Notes: generated from the letters alone by a model not told the origin. Positions 1 to 11,296 are shown, counted from the first letter of the stretch. The stretch: 64,000 nt of DNA from Amaurobius ferox (GCA_951213105.1 OX578153.1:57272520-57336519); one strand, 5' to 3'. Numbers and translations: made by a program.

Positions 1-260
1 AATAAGAATTTTTTTACTTTCTTTACAGACAAAGAGATTGGCGTGATCTAAACTCATTACACTTTTCTGTAGAAGCAACTGGAAATCCTACACATTAAAA
101 TGAATATTCTTTGGTCGCCATAGTCAATGAAAAGTGGGCGGTATGTGTGCGTGCCGATGTAATAAAATAACAATAACTTTTCCGAAACTTTATTGCGATC
201 GCTCTTTGCAAAAAGTTGATAATAAGCATTTAGAATTCTAAGCCTTTAGAATAGTCTGTT
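1..260 (+). repeat. Interspersed repeat family U, copy 1
   Basis: Shares an ordered set of phrases with 2530-2800, 8113-8470, 27510-27870 and 32430-32770. They are a 'cattagcgtgagataaactc'-like start, then 'ggtctccatagtcactg', a 'gggggcggt' run, 'aatacaataac', 'tgattacgatagctctt', and in the other copies 'ttccgacttt...acagatg'. There is no long ORF and no visible terminal repeat. The superfamily is not assigned. It may be a decayed non-autonomous element; the window start may truncate this copy. Confidence 0.55.
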
Positions 261-309
261 CGTATTCCATTGGATGAATTTATTAGGGGATAGAAAAAAT
301 TCTGCCATA

Positions 310-1235
310 TTATTGGTTTTACAAAAATGTTTCCTTGAAACATCTATTTTTCAGGGTCTGCTATAGATAGAGCTCAGATGGTGACTGATTGGGATGCAGC
401 ATAAAAATTAGAAGAATAATAGGGAGGGAGGGGGTGTCTAGGGGTTTGCACTTATGGTACATTTTTCATGCCAATTTCAAAATTTTACAGTTCATTTGTA
501 ACATCTTTTTCTCAAAATTGGCTATAGATGGAGCTTAGATAACAATTGATATGGATTTAACATAAAATTTTTGAGGAGGTAGTTTGATTCACTACAAATG
601 TTTACTTTCGGGTTCTTTCCCTTTCAGGCTCAAAATTTTCCTTGGAACATTTATTTCACAGGATTGGATATATATATATATATATTATTTGAAATATTGA
701 CCGATATAGATTCGGCATCATAATCCGGATAGGATAAAATGATACACTAAGAATTTCCACTTACGAATCGGAATATGTCACTTCCGATTTAAAAATTCAC
801 ATTTTCTTTGAAACATCTTATATCTCGTGATATGCTATTGATATAGCACAGATCATGACTGATATGCATTCAGCATCAAATTTCGGAGGAGAATGGGGGG
901 GAGGGGGGGTTCTCTTCACGATCAAATTTTCTCTTGAAATATATATTTCTCAAAATTGGTTATAGATACAGCTTAGATGATGACTGATACTAATTCAGCA
1001 TTAAATTCCAGAAGATATATGGAACCCACTAAATATTTCCACTTTCAATTGACTGATAAGTGCGAATTTCTCAGGATTGGTTATAGATAGAATTTAGTTG
1101 CTGAATGATAGGAATTCAGCAATGACTTTCAGAGGAAGTAGGGGATGGGACTCATTAAGGATTTCCAATTCTGGTTCTACAGATGCCACTTCGGATTTTC
1201 CCGAAAATTCGTATGATTGTACGAAGTAAACATGC
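310..1235 (+). repeat. Degenerate tandem repeat, ~150-170 bp unit
   Basis: Successive units repeat the phrases 'gaaacatctatttctcagg', 'ggctatagatagagcttag', 'gactgatatggattcagc' and 'cacttccggtt', about six times. Units are diverged and vary in length. A (TA)n tract interrupts one at about 670. The same unit reappears at 1960-2345. It is non-coding in all frames. Confidence 0.65.
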
Positions 1236-1958
1236 AAAAGAGAACAAAAATGTTTAATAGTTTCATCCAAACTGAAGTGTATACGCTATTTACCACCCTA
1301 TGATGGCTCTTTAGTAAATTTCATATTGATTTCATTTTTGGGAAAGATTCCCTTCAATATCCCATCCTTATCCAACAAATGTGTGGTCTTATTCTACATT
1401 TATTGAGGTTGTAGATAGAATTCAACCTATAAATATTTAATTGTTCAATTTCCATACTACACATTATATTTTTAATTATATGTGTTAAAAGTATAGGAGA
1501 GAGTTGGTTAGAATTGGGTAGCAGTGTTAAAACATATAACAATAAATTAGTTCTTCCATCTGTAAATCTTATGGTACTAAAGACTTAAAACAACTGCAGT
1601 GATACAGTTTTGTTTTTTGTAAGGAATCGGAGAAGAATGTTTGATAAAATAGTTGTGATGTTTACCTTAACTTTGATGTTTACCTTAAATACCAACAAAT
1701 CTATTATAATAAAATGTGTAACTTCCAGGTCGAACATAGCCTCATCGAAGTTGTGTGTTTTTTTTTCAATACAAGTTATATTATATACTTCTTGTGGGCC
1801 TGTTCTTTTCCATAAATTAAGTCCATTAAATGTCTCAATTGTGCTTATAAAGCTTTCAATGATGCATTCAACGAGGACTTATTTTAGAGGAGTTTTACAA
1901 ACTAAAATCAACTATTTAAATTTAATATGCGGTTTATTCTCCACTTTAAATTAAAAAA
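1236..1958. other. AT-rich stretch, nothing recognised
   Basis: Short chance frames only (for example 1354-1542 minus and 1610-1954 plus), with composition like the surrounding DNA and no recognisable motif. It separates two blocks of the same tandem repeat, so it may itself be an insertion in that array, but I see no terminal repeats. Confidence 0.4.
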
Positions 1959-1959
1959 A

Positions 1960-2345
1960 AAATTCTTGAAACATCCCTTTCTTACAAACAAGACGCGATA
2001 TTGATAGAGCTTTGAAGCTGACTGATATGAATTCGGCACCGAATTTCAGAGAAGGTAAGCAGTTCTTTAAGAATTTACACTTCTGTATCTTTCTTCACTT
2101 CCGGTTCAAAAATTTCTTTGAAACACCTATTTCTCTGGACTGACTATAGATAGAGCTTAGGTGAGGACTGATATGGGTTCAGCATTGAATTATTGAGGAG
2201 GTAAGGGTTCACTCAAGTTTTACACTTCCGGTTTTGAAGATGTCACTTTCCGTTTTTTCGAAAATTCGTGTGACTGTATGAAATAATGCAAAAGAGAATG
2301 AAAAGGCTTCATTATTTCGTCAAAAATGAAGTTTGCCACTGTATG
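1960..2345 (+). repeat. Second block of the 310-1235 tandem repeat
   Basis: About two units with the same phrases ('cttgaaacatccctttctta', 'gatagagctttgaagctgac', 'cacttccggtt', 'gaaaattcgtgtgactgtat'). The last phrase matches the right end of the first block near 1200, so the two blocks end alike. Confidence 0.55.
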
Positions 2346-2529
2346 AAGGATTCTTCAAAATTTTCTTGTTTAATTTACCTTTAAATGAGTATTTAGTTTA
2401 TAAATGATATTGTGAATGCAAAACAAATATGATTTTTTTTTCATGAATTAAGTGTGTTTTTGTGTAATATGTGTTTTTTCACCATATTCGAGTTTTAATA
2501 ATAAGTATTTTTCCATTCTTGCAAATCAT

Positions 2530-2800
2530 TTTAATATTTGATAAGCATTTTTGAACTTGCTTCATAAGTAAATAGATTGCGTGAGATCACTCATTACGTT
2601 TTAAATTTTTCATAAAAAGGGCAATGGGAAATTTCTTTTTAAAAATAGCTTCTACGGGCTTCATAGTCACTGCAAAAGGCACTACGTCTGCAGATAATAC
2701 AATGAATTCAATAGTTGGAAATTTTGATCATGATAGCTCTTCAAAATAAGTGAATGATAAAGTATATTCCACTTTTCGACAGCAGATGGCATTTGGTGTA
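2530..2800 (+). repeat. Interspersed repeat family U, copy 2
   Basis: Recognised by 'gcgtgagatcactcatta', 'ttcatagtcactgcaaaagg', 'aatacaatgaattcaatag', 'gatcatgatagctcttc' and 'acttttcgacagcagatg' in the same order as the other four copies. It abuts a family Y element on its right. Confidence 0.55.
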
Positions 2801-3260
2801 ATTTATTACTTTCCCTGCAATACACGGTAATGTATAGGGAAAGTAGTCGAAAATCGCAACTGGACTTTCCGTCGGATCTACACGTTTTGGACTCCAGGAT
2901 ACGAAAAAACTATTTTTGGCGTGATGTCTCTGTGTGTCTGTGTGTGTGTCTGTGTGTCTACCAGTGCAATGTATGTATTCAGTCTAAATCAAGTTATCCT
3001 GGTGCTGATTAGATTTTGGTACTATTCGGGATAAAAGAACTTGCCTTTTTTTTGCGAAATGGCCAGCAAAAATCCCATGTATCCATTCTAGCTAAAAAAT
3101 TAATTGACGAAATTCATAAAATTTGGTAGATAAGTCACTTGTGGGTTATTTGGGTGGGATTAGATTTTGGTAAGATTCGGAAAAAAAAAACCTGCTTTTT
3201 TATGAAATGACCAGCAAAATTCGTCAATATCTAAAATAAAAGACTACGTATGTTCGCATA

Positions 3261-4448
3261 CAGAGATGTGGGTCGTAAAAATTTTTATATTAATGAAACA
3301 TTCATTTTACGTAGAGAAGCAGACGATTCGATGGTACTGCCTTTTTCGACGAAGTTTTAAGCATGGAGTTAGAAAGTACTTTCACCTTCATGGTTTTAAG
3401 TTTTCAAATATAATAAATTATTGTAGTATTGTGTTAATTAATATCACCGCTGAATGTATCGCATTTTAGAGATGTTTAAATAAAATTGCATTGCAGTTAG
3501 AAAGTGTTTTATAATCAATTCTTTATGCATGATTGATCTTTCTTGTTATTATTACTATTAATTATTTAGTAGTGATATCAGTAGTCATTCAAGTAAGTGG
3601 TGGATTCAGGGCTTATGTTGGGCTAATTTATGTACTACAGATCTATATAATGTATTGTGTATAATGTATATGTATGTATCTGTATAATGAGTGAACAGAA
3701 GTTTTTCAGATTTATCTTTCAATATCAGCAGCAGGGTTGGCTGATTAAAACCCCCGGTCTAAACATCGTTTTTTTAAAATCATGAATTTTGGTTAAATCC
3801 CCCCCCCCTTTTTTCCCAACTCAGGTCAACAGGCATTTTTTAAACACTGTTAATATAATATTTAATACTTTACTTTTAAACCATAAGCAATTTTTATTTT
3901 TTCTAATAATATTTTTATATCACAATAAATAAAACTACTGCTTATGAGAATAAAACTTTCTAATATTTCCTTAAAGAAACAAAGCATATGAATGAAAGTT
4001 ATATATTTAATAATGTATTTCTTACACCTGTAACAAACAGTAAATTATTTATGATTCAGAATGGGTTTAGCATTATTTTTTTATTTTTCATTTATTATTT
4101 ATTTTGTGCATTCTTTTAAATTTATGATTTACATAAATATTATTTTCTTTTGTTATAAAAAAATATAATTATTTTATAACTTTTCAAAAGCAGAGGTACT
4201 CAATGAAAATATTAAATTGCAGCTGCTAACTTCAATATATATGTGCTAGAAATTTTTGTGCATAGAATATTTTTATATATTTCTAAATTTAAACCCTTTT
4301 TTACCATTTTATTTAATACATATATGACTGTAGTTTTAATGTAAGAACAAATACTTTTAAATGACACTGGAGATATTATTCTAGTTTAAATGTAATATTT
4401 AAGGATAAGTTCAAAATTTTCCTGAAAATTTTTCCACCCACATCTCTA
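3261..4448. mobile_element. hAT-like non-autonomous element nested in family Y
   Basis: The ends are inverted: left CAGAGATGTGGGTCGTAAAA, right (reverse complement) TAGAGATGTGGGTGGAAAAA. They interrupt family Y exactly where unbroken copies read through. The 8-bp flanks TTCGCATA and CTCACATG differ by three transitions and both resemble the uninterrupted sequence (CTCAAATA), as expected for an aged 8-bp target duplication. hAT elements make 8-bp duplications and usually start CAGNG. The 1.19-kb interior has no transposase and contains a Z-family segment at 3285-3545. Confidence 0.6.
3285..3545 (+). repeat. Repeat family Z, copy 1
   Basis: Matches 5985-6160 and 6180-6475: 'aatgaaacattcattttacgtagag', 'cgacgaagttttaagcat', 'ataataaattattgtagtattgtg', 'ccgctgaatgtat.gcattttagagatgttta' and 'tttatgcatgattgatctttcttgtt' follow in the same order. 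It lies just inside the left end of the hAT-like insert, so it may be part of that element, with the copies at 6 kb being relatives or internally deleted derivatives. Confidence 0.55.
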
Positions 4449-4740
4449 CTCACATGTATCAATTAAATGCTTGTTTTATACGCAAATTTTGACGATAAAA
4501 ATAATAAGACCCCCATTGACCTGAGACTCAACATTCTCGAAATATTTTAGTTTTTTCGCGTTTTTTACTACGGCGCCTAGGAAAGTATGCCCAGCTAACA
4601 AATAAAAATAAAAATTGAATTAAAAGTGCAAGTTCAGTGTTATTTTGTGCAATAAATTCAGTTTAGTAAATTATTAAAGAAATAGAGAGAAGATGAATGT
4701 AAGTTTCTAGAGAAAGACATGCACTGCCGCTCACATCAGT

Positions 4741-5180
4741 GCTTAACACTTTACAACATAGTTGAAAAGTGTTTATGATTTTGCTCATTCTGTCTGTCCG
4801 TTAGCACGATAACTGCCGTAAAAATGACTTTATCAAAATGAAATTTTAGTATGTTGTTCAGACGATTCGTGGAACTTATGGGAATATAAATGAATAATAT
4901 TACCCAATTAGTTTTGGCCTGTACCCGGGTTGAAAAAATGAAGTACATTGAACCCTAGGGGACCTAATTTTTCAAACATTTTTTAAGCGAATTTAAAATG
5001 CACAAATTGCTTCGAAAGTTTCAGGAAATATTCAAATTATCCCATAAAAAATATGATAAAAAAGGGTCCGCAAAATATGTTCGGTAGTTTTTTAAATAAA
5101 AATTAAAATAATAATTACACCCATGTTATATGAAGAGGTCACGTGACCCACTTCAAAATAAAATATGGCATCTATCTTGT
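4741..5180. other. Unassigned AT-rich DNA
   Basis: No gene. Phrases such as 'ctgtctgtccgttagcacgataactgccgtaaaaatgac' have the look of an ancient microsatellite-bearing repeat, but I find no second copy in the window. The frame at 4751-4948 (minus) has no recognisable protein features. Confidence 0.35.
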
Positions 5181-5579
5181 TGTTGTTGTTGAGATCCAGA
5201 CCGTCCGGACTACCAGAAAGGTGTAAGGTAACTGTTTGGACGGCCGGGAAGTGCCACCCAATTTAGACCGGAACCCAGTGGGGGAGGCATCCACAGGGAA
5301 CGTACCCTCCTTCGCCTACCACCAACCTCTCGGAAGGACATACGGACCCATATGTTTAACGTGATCATACTCCGCATGAACACGGCGGCAGTTGTGGCAA
5401 CGTGCAAATCCAGCGCGCAAACCACCGAGCTACCGCGTCCGAAATGTGCTAACAGCACGTGGTGTTCCCAGGTGGTCACCCACCCAAGTACTAACCGCGC
5501 CCGATGCTGCCTGACTTTGGTGATCTAACGAGAACCGGTGTTTTCAGCACGGTACGGCCGTTGATACGTCGGTACGGCC
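5181..5579 (-). mobile_element. 5S-rRNA-headed SINE, copy 1 (minus strand)
   Basis: Read on the minus strand, the 5' part (about 5455-5563) is a 5S rRNA sequence: GAAAACACCGGTTCTCGTTA, then CACCAAAGTCAGGCAGC (box A region) and GTTAGTACTTGGGTGGGTGA (box C region). Next comes a decayed tRNA-like segment, then a shared body and tail ending in (AAC)n, which appears here as 'gttgttgttgtt' at 5179-5190. The head is followed by a partial repeat of 'ggtacggcc'. Flanks CTATCTTGT/CTACCTTGT may be a worn target duplication. Its long frames are non-coding shadows. It is a retroposon and not a 5S gene, because it lacks a terminator and carries a SINE body. Confidence 0.85.
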
Positions 5580-5583
5580 TACC

Positions 5584-5880
5584 TTGTGTCAAAATCGTGG
5601 TTTTTAAAGCTCTTTTTAATTTATATTTAGTGTTGTATCCGTTTTAAAACCGCTTTATTTTTCCTTAATTTCTATGCATCTATATTTCGAAACAACGCAA
5701 TTACAATTCATTTGAGTTTAAATGATCAATGCCATCCCTGTGTCAAAATGAGGATTTTTAAAGTTCTTTTTAATTTATATTTTGTGTTGTATGAGTCCTA
5801 AAATCGCTTGCTTAATTTCTGTGCATCTACATTATGAAACAACGCAATTACAATATATTTGAGTTTACATTACAAACTTT
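5584..5880 (+). repeat. Tandem duplication, ~156 bp unit x2
   Basis: Two units start 'cttgtgtcaaaatcgtgg' (5584) and 'cctgtgtcaaaatgagg' (5740). Both contain 'ctttttaatttatatttgtgttgtat' and 'gaaacaacgcaattacaat'. The 5S-SINE sits immediately upstream, at the left edge of the first unit. Confidence 0.7.
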
Positions 5881-5979
5881 GATTATTTCTACAACGAAGC
5901 CTAATTTTCACTTATGGAGAATGTAAACACATAGAGATGTAGGATGAGTTGTATAAGAATTGCTGAATTTTTTTAGCAC

Positions 5980-6475
5980 AAAATTATTTAGCTCTTTGAG
6001 TCTGAAATGTAGATGATATGAATGAAACATTCATTGATTTTACATAGAGAATAGATGATTTTATAGCAGACTTTTTCGATAAAGTTTTAAGCATAGAGTT
6101 AAATTACGTTTACCTCCATGGTTTTAAGTTTTTGAATAAAATAAATTATTGTAGTATTGTGATGAATGAAAGGAATGGAATAAAAGTGTATGAATGAAAT
6201 ATTTACAGCTTTTACATAGAGAGCCAGGCGATTTTTATTTCAATGACGTCATTTGAATAAAGTTCATTTTTTTCGCTGAAGTTTTAAGTCTTCAAATATA
6301 ATAAATTAATGTAGTATTGTGATTAATAAATTAATGTAGTAATTGTGATAATTTTAAAAATATTACCGCTGAATGTATGGCATTTTAGAGATGTTTAATT
6401 AAAATTGCATTGCAGTTGGAAAGTGTTTCATAATCAATGCTTTATGCATGACTGATCTTTCTTGTTTTCTTCAAA
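5980..6475 (+). repeat. Repeat family Z, two degenerate tandem copies
   Basis: Copies at about 5985-6160 and 6180-6475 share 'tgaatgaaacattcattgat', 'acatagaga.agatgattt', 'gaagttttaag' and 'ataaattattgtagtattgtg'. The second also carries the 'ccgctgaatgtat' block through 'gatctttcttgtt'. They match 3285-3545 inside the hAT-like insert. No ORF. Confidence 0.6.
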
Positions 6476-6833
6476 CCAACATCAGTAAAATCAATTAAAA
6501 AAAAAGTACCTTATATACAGAATAATAGTAAAAATTTTTGGTAATAAGAATGGGATATATCAATACTTTTCAGAGACAATTTAATTTAATGGTGTTGGTC
6601 TAAGGAAATTACAATATGTTACACGATTTGATGAGTTCAGTATTTGATAATTTATTTAAATGCAATTTTATGTGTCAACATGCCACACCGTATATAAATA
6701 AATGCATTAATACGCTTTATGATTGTGCCGTGATTAATTATGTTAGTTTAATGTATGAACTTAACAAAAGTATTAGAAAATATTTAGGAGAAAATTTACT
6801 GGGACGGGGCCGTCATCTTATATATATATAGGG
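6476..6833. other. AT-rich spacer with a short chance frame
   Basis: A 71-codon frame at 6616-6831 (plus) has four cysteines but no recognisable domain, and ends in a (TA)n tract. I see no gene here. Confidence 0.3.
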
Positions 6834-7405
6834 AATTCGCTGCGGCACAGCTTTCTGGAACGAGTTTTCAGATATTTTGGTAGATATTAATTTTGCGAAA
6901 TAATTTATTATATAGTATACAACTGCCAAATATTATTGGTAATTACAGACAGTACACAAAAATATTTCAATTTTAAGTAATCTCATACTTGTAAGGACAT
7001 AGAATCCAGTCAACCGTTTCGGGCTTAACGAAGGGCTGGCTGGCTATCCATTTGACTGCTATGAAAAAAAATTACCAATAATCTGTCAATATATGAATAA
7101 AAGAAAATGAAATTTATTTTAATTCGCTGCGACACAGCCTTCTGGAACGAGCTCTTATATATTGCGTTTAATATTGGCTTAACGAAATAATTTATTATAT
7201 AGTATATAACTGCCGAATATTATTGGTATATATAGACAGTACACAAAAATATTTCAATTTTAATTTTTCGTAATCTCATACTTGTAAGGACATAGAATAC
7301 ATTCAACCGTTTCGGGCTTAACGAAGGGCTGGCTATTCATTTGACTGCTATGAAAAAAAATTACCAATAATCTGTCAATATATGAATAAAACAAAATGAA
7401 ATTTA
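6834..7405 (+). repeat. Tandem duplication, ~287 bp unit x2
   Basis: Units start 'aattcgctgcggcacagctt' (6834) and 'aattcgctgcgacacagcct' (7121). They align through 'aataatttattatatagtat', 'catacttgtaaggacatag', 'ccgtttcgggcttaacgaag' and 'ccaataatctgtcaatatat'. High similarity suggests a fairly recent duplication. No coding capacity. Confidence 0.85.
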
Positions 7406-8112
7406 GATTTGAAATAGCAGCATTAGTCTCAATATGAAATCCACACGGAAAGGCTATTTCAATTGCATGTATTTTTTCTTGATCATTTTAGCATCTGCGA
7501 AATTATAGTGGTTTAGAATGAAATCATTTACTTAAAAATTTACGTATTTGTCATATTTATTAAAAGTAAAGACTATTTCAGAGCCTCCCAAACAGTCAGA
7601 ATGCTAAACATGGATAATCGTGGACAGATGTGGACGTGTCCATATCCAGAATTATTTTCTGTTTAAAAATAGTTGTCAGGATTTTCAATTTGTTTAATTT
7701 TTTATAGGATGCACAACCGCCCCTTCGCTGGGCTTCTTTTCAAAAGTAAAGCCCCGCCCCCTTTACAATTATTAAGAACATACAGGCTTTTGCAAAAAAG
7801 TGTATGCAACCATACGAAATAGAGCTACAGCCGCGTAACTTAACATGCATGTATCGTTTGAGGAGATATGCAAATAATTAGAATTTGGAAGCAAAAAAAT
7901 CTTTGATTAAGGTTTTTGGATAACGGTATTTTTTTTTGTGTTTGGTGGTAGTTTTTACAACGAAGTCGTGATTTTGTGAGATTTGAATTATCTTACAAGT
8001 AGTATATATATTGCAAAAAATATAAAGTAAAAAATTATGGTATTTTTTTTCGCTTTTATTTTTTCTTATGGTGTGTATCAGCCACTCTCTACTATAATAT
8101 GACGACAAGAAT
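7406..8112. other. Unassigned AT-rich DNA
   Basis: Contains a short GC-rich patch (7705-7765, 'accgccccttcgctgggc', 'gccccgccccc') reminiscent of a decayed retroelement or SINE edge, but no second copy is visible. The 93-codon minus frame at 7878-8159 is lysine- and phenylalanine-rich because of A/T runs and looks non-coding. Confidence 0.35.
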
Positions 8113-8470
8113 TTAAATATTTGCAAACATTTATTCACTTTCTTCGTGGAGGAACACATTAGCGTGAGATAAACTCGTTATAAGTTTCTAGAAAAGAAGC
8201 AACGGGAAATTCCCCATATGAGACAGATCTTCGGTCTTTATAGTCACTGGAAAGAGGACAGACAGTACTTCTGAATGCTCAGATAATACAATAACCTTTA
8301 CTGTTTGGAAATTCGATTATGATAGCTCTTCGAAAAGATTAGAGATAAAGTGCGGGATTTCCGACTTTCGATAGACAGATGTCATTAGGTGGAATTTATT
8401 TTTGATTTTGTTCTTTTGGGTTGAACTTTCAACGAATTATGGTTATCAGGCTAAGTGTAGATTGAAATGC
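8113..8470 (+). repeat. Interspersed repeat family U, copy 3
   Basis: The most complete copy: 'cattagcgtgagataaactc', 'ttcggtctttatagtcactg', 'agataatacaataacc', 'gattatgatagctcttcg', 'gtgcgggatttccgactttc', 'acagatgtcattaggtg' and 'ttttgggttgaactttcaac'. It lines up end to end with 32430-32770 and 27510-27870. Confidence 0.65.
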
Positions 8471-8521
8471 ATAAACATATTGTGAATAACTAAGGAAATA
8501 TTCAAAGTGGTTAAATACATT

Positions 8522-8606
8522 ACAATATATATGCACCGACCACTCATCCTGCTGCTCGTACCCTTGGGTGAGTCGGGTGGCCTGGGTCTTCAACAATATA
8601 TATGCA
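8522..8606 (+). mobile_element. Mini hairpin retroposon 1 with target duplications
   Basis: A 57-bp insert (8536-8592) lies between perfect 14-bp repeats ACAATATATATGCA (8522-8535 and 8593-8606). It starts CCGACCACTCATCC and ends GGCCTGGGTCTTCA. It folds as an outer stem CCACTC/GGGTGG around an inner hairpin CTC-gt-ACCC-tt-GGGT-GAG. The end matches the 3' tail of the SINEs at 5181, 45,613 and 54,902. It has no Pol III box A/B and no coding capacity. Target duplications of this size are typical of LINE-mediated retroposition. Confidence 0.85.
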
Positions 8607-9594
8607 TACAACTTACAAGACCTGCTTACTTGTATGAAAGTAGAGATTTTTGTTCAACGCAGAATATTTTGTTTCATTCAGAAAAGTATTCGTCTTAAAG
8701 AAAGTGTAGATAATATTTAGATATCCTACTACAAGTATTTATCTGTTCAGTGTGAGAAGTATCTATACACCTTAATATGGGATTCTACACCGTATAACTA
8801 AACCCTCAATCTACTCTATTAAAAGCAAATTGCGTTCATATGTATGTATGCATGTATGTATGTGTCCTCCATTCCATGGTCTCTACTGGGACCCGAAGCT
8901 CGTTTTTCTTTTAAATATAACTATCGATATCGAAAGGAACTTTTGGAAATTCGAAAAATTTAATAAATGTTTTCATATTTACAAAAACCTCATTATTTAG
9001 GGTAAAATATTGGTGCCAGGGTAAAAGCTATCTCCTCAGTCAAAAATAATGTAAGAAGGTTTAAACACGACATAAACCAGATTTTTTGGTTTAAACATGA
9101 CACTGATAAATTTTGAAAAGCCTCTAAAACCGGAATTTTGAAAACGTCGTTAATTTTTTATACAGATTTTTAAAAAACGAGAAAAGCATATTTTCAAATA
9201 ATTTATCTTGTTGCTCATAATTAAAATATTTTTCGAGTTAAAAATACTTACCGCCAAAAACTATTTTTCGAGTGACGATCTTCAAAATTTTTTATTGTGA
9301 AGCCTCATTCCTTAGCTCTGGAAAACTGCAACTGTTTTCTTTGTCACTTTATTCGTTAATTTTTTTATAATTAATTATCGATTCAATAAATTTTATTTCA
9401 AAGTCTCGTACGCACAGACGTGTGGAGAAAATCTCTCTCTCTATCATTCGACTCATGTTTGGGTCATTCTCATGTTTGAATAGGATCAAGGGTGTAAACT
9501 GGATCTTTGATTGAATCCTGTCTTCTTAGGACATCTGTGCTGATTATCGCTGGGGGGGAAACGATTTCTTATTACGGGAGTTTACGATCGAGGT
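8607..9594. other. Unassigned DNA with an LTR-like relic at ~8980-9060
   Basis: At 8985-9055 the phrases 'ttatttagggtaaaat', 'gccagggtaaaagctat' and 'cctcagtcaaaaataat' match 27,055-27,115, next to the 531-bp duplicates. So 8985-10,125 and the split second copy probably belong to one older, larger repeat, possibly LTR-derived: TTTATT gives AATAAA signals on the minus strand. 8820-8870 carries a (TATG)n tract. Nothing here is coding. Confidence 0.4.
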
Positions 9595-10125
9595 GGCTTT
9601 TATATTTACTCTTGGCGGTGTTGGGAGTGGCAACGGTGGTAAAAGGGAGCGGTGGGAGCAGCCCCTTTCCTAAAATCTCCTTTTATCTATATTAGCGACT
9701 CTTGCTCTGGTTTTGATGCAATTTCAAGTTGTATTTTCTACTCTGCAATGGACCCACTTGACTTGACCACATTAAATTTCGGATCAATTTTGTTATTTTG
9801 CGACTTCGAACGCGGAAATTGCTAAAAACTAGCTGCCATATTTAATGACTCTGCTAGTTTTCTTTCAAATGTACAAACCTCAACCAGAAGAAGGAAGCTA
9901 ATTAGATTTTATTTGAGCTCAAAACGATTCTTGTCCTGAATACAGGGACATGAGAAATTACACCGAAGCCTCTGGCTTCCACCAATTGTTGCTGTCAGCT
10001 AGATTTTTCTGATCGTATAAGAAATTACTAAAATTATCTTGCATTGTCTCTCTTCTTAACGTGGTCGAGGGGTGCTTCAGACTTTTCGGGTCCTACCACA
10101 CCTTTGTACAGTTCTGGAGCTTTTT
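9595..10125 (+). repeat. 531-bp tandem duplicate, unit 1 (unoccupied target site)
   Basis: Nearly identical to the next unit (10,126-10,407 continued at 26,757-27,006), including 'tatatttactcttgg.ggtgttggg', 'ctctgcaatggacccacttg' and 'aacctcaaccagaagaagg'. In this unit 'tttcaaatGTACaaacctc' (GTAC at 9871-9874) is uninterrupted. In the second unit the retrotransposon array sits at exactly that point. It therefore records the pre-insertion sequence. Confidence 0.9.
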
Positions 10126-10407
10126 GGCTTTTATATTTACTCTTGGTGGTGTTGGGAGTGGCAACGGTGGTAAAAGGGAGCTGTGGGAGCAGCCCCCTTT
10201 CCTAAAATCTCCCTTTCATCTATATTAGCAACTCTTTCTCTGGTTTTGATGCAATTTCAAGTTGTATTTTCTACTCTGCAATGGACCCACTTGACTTGTC
10301 CACATTAAATTTCGGATCTATTTTGTTATTTTCCGACTTCGAACGCGGAAATTGCTAAAAACTAACTGCCATATTTAATGATCCTGCTAGTTTTCTTTCA
10401 AATGTAC
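10126..10407 (+). repeat. 531-bp duplicate, unit 2, left part
   Basis: Matches 9595-9874 base for base with a few substitutions and stops at GTAC (10,404-10,407), where the LTR array starts. The unit resumes after the array at 26,757. Confidence 0.9.
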
Positions 10408-11296
10408 TGTGGCGTAGTGTTAGCGTGGTTTTATAGTCACAGCCAAATAATTCTCGAGTGACTTCAATTCTTTATTTATTTACAGCAATTAGGTAATATA
10501 CAATTTAGGTTACAAAGGTATCCCAATCTGATGTGAGGCGAATAGTCCGCTGAGGTCACTCTGACGTGTTCAAGCAAATGTCCACATCAATTTCCAGTGG
10601 AAAGTCTATGAGAGGTGATTCTCTAACTAGGTTTCAAGATGAAACTGACGTAAGTCCACGATGCGGTGACGTCCTGTCACGACGATGCTAGACCCGGGTG
10701 GTCTGAATTTTAGACTAGCGGTAGTCTATATGGATCGAGTCCTACTGGGCCCTCGATCTCTCTTCCGTTCCGTCCTTAGGTCAGGAACTATCGCAGAAGG
10801 TTTCTGCTCAAAAACCAAATACAGGGCCTATGCCCGAGAAGCACTCTCTTTCCAAAAAGACGAGCTCTCTTGTCGAAGATCAGATCTTAACTGCTCTCTC
10901 AAACCCTGCTCCGGTCGCCCTCAGAAAAAGAGCCACCAGGGGACAATTTACTCTCTATTTTTCTATTGGATCTTAATATCCGTGATGTCATTTTTCTTGA
11001 GTCTCATTTGTCCGGAGACTCGTGCCAGTAAGTCTAGGGGACACTCCCCTCACGTCTGGAGCTAACGTCTACGCGATCACTCAAGGCGGTTCATGCCAGC
11101 TTAGCCTTTCTTCTTAACTGTCAATTTTCCAGACATGGTGGCGCGGGATTCGCGACGTCCATTGTTCTGGTGACCTCTGCTGTCTTTAACATTCAAAGGG
11201 TCACAGGTGTGCCTGGTCTGGAATTTCTAAGCCCCAATTCTAATTCGGGGGGATTTAATTACAGCTTCATTTGCTAAATTAATTTAATTCGGCACA
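10408..11296 (-). repeat. LTR A (3' LTR of copy 1)
   Basis: 889 bp. On the minus strand it starts TGTGCCGAATT and ends CTACGCCACA, so it has TG...CA ends. Near its minus-strand 3' end it has overlapping AATAAA signals (AATAAATAAAGAATTG) suited to polyadenylation. It differs from LTR B at about five positions by my count. The plus-strand 126-codon frame at 10,685-11,065 is antisense and is present in all three LTRs simply because they are duplicates. Confidence 0.95.

Larger units (their letters stand above)
2805..4740 (+). repeat. Repeat family Y, copy 1, split by a hAT-like insert
   Basis: Starts with the palindromic left end (ACTTTCCCTGCAATACACGG...TATAGGGAAAGTA) and an internal hairpin derived from GTCGAAAAT/ATTTTCGAC. 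It continues with a CTGTGTGT microsatellite, a 'ggtgctgattagattttggt' block repeated internally, 'gaaatggcc.gcaaaa', and finishes near 'agaaagacatgcactgccgc'. Positions 3261-4448 are foreign DNA: the flanking parts join where the other Y copies (44,665 and 45,423) are continuous. No coding capacity. See the family comparison in the findings. Confidence 0.7.

Noticed and set aside
5455..5563. 5S rRNA gene on the minus strand
   Set aside because: The 5S-like sequence runs directly into a SINE body and tail and recurs with target duplications at other sites; it is a retroposon head.
10685..11065. 126-codon plus-strand frame present three times (also 18,403 and 26,146)
   Set aside because: It lies antisense inside the LTR. 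Its conservation follows from LTR duplication; LTR C changes three bases in it without sign of constraint.
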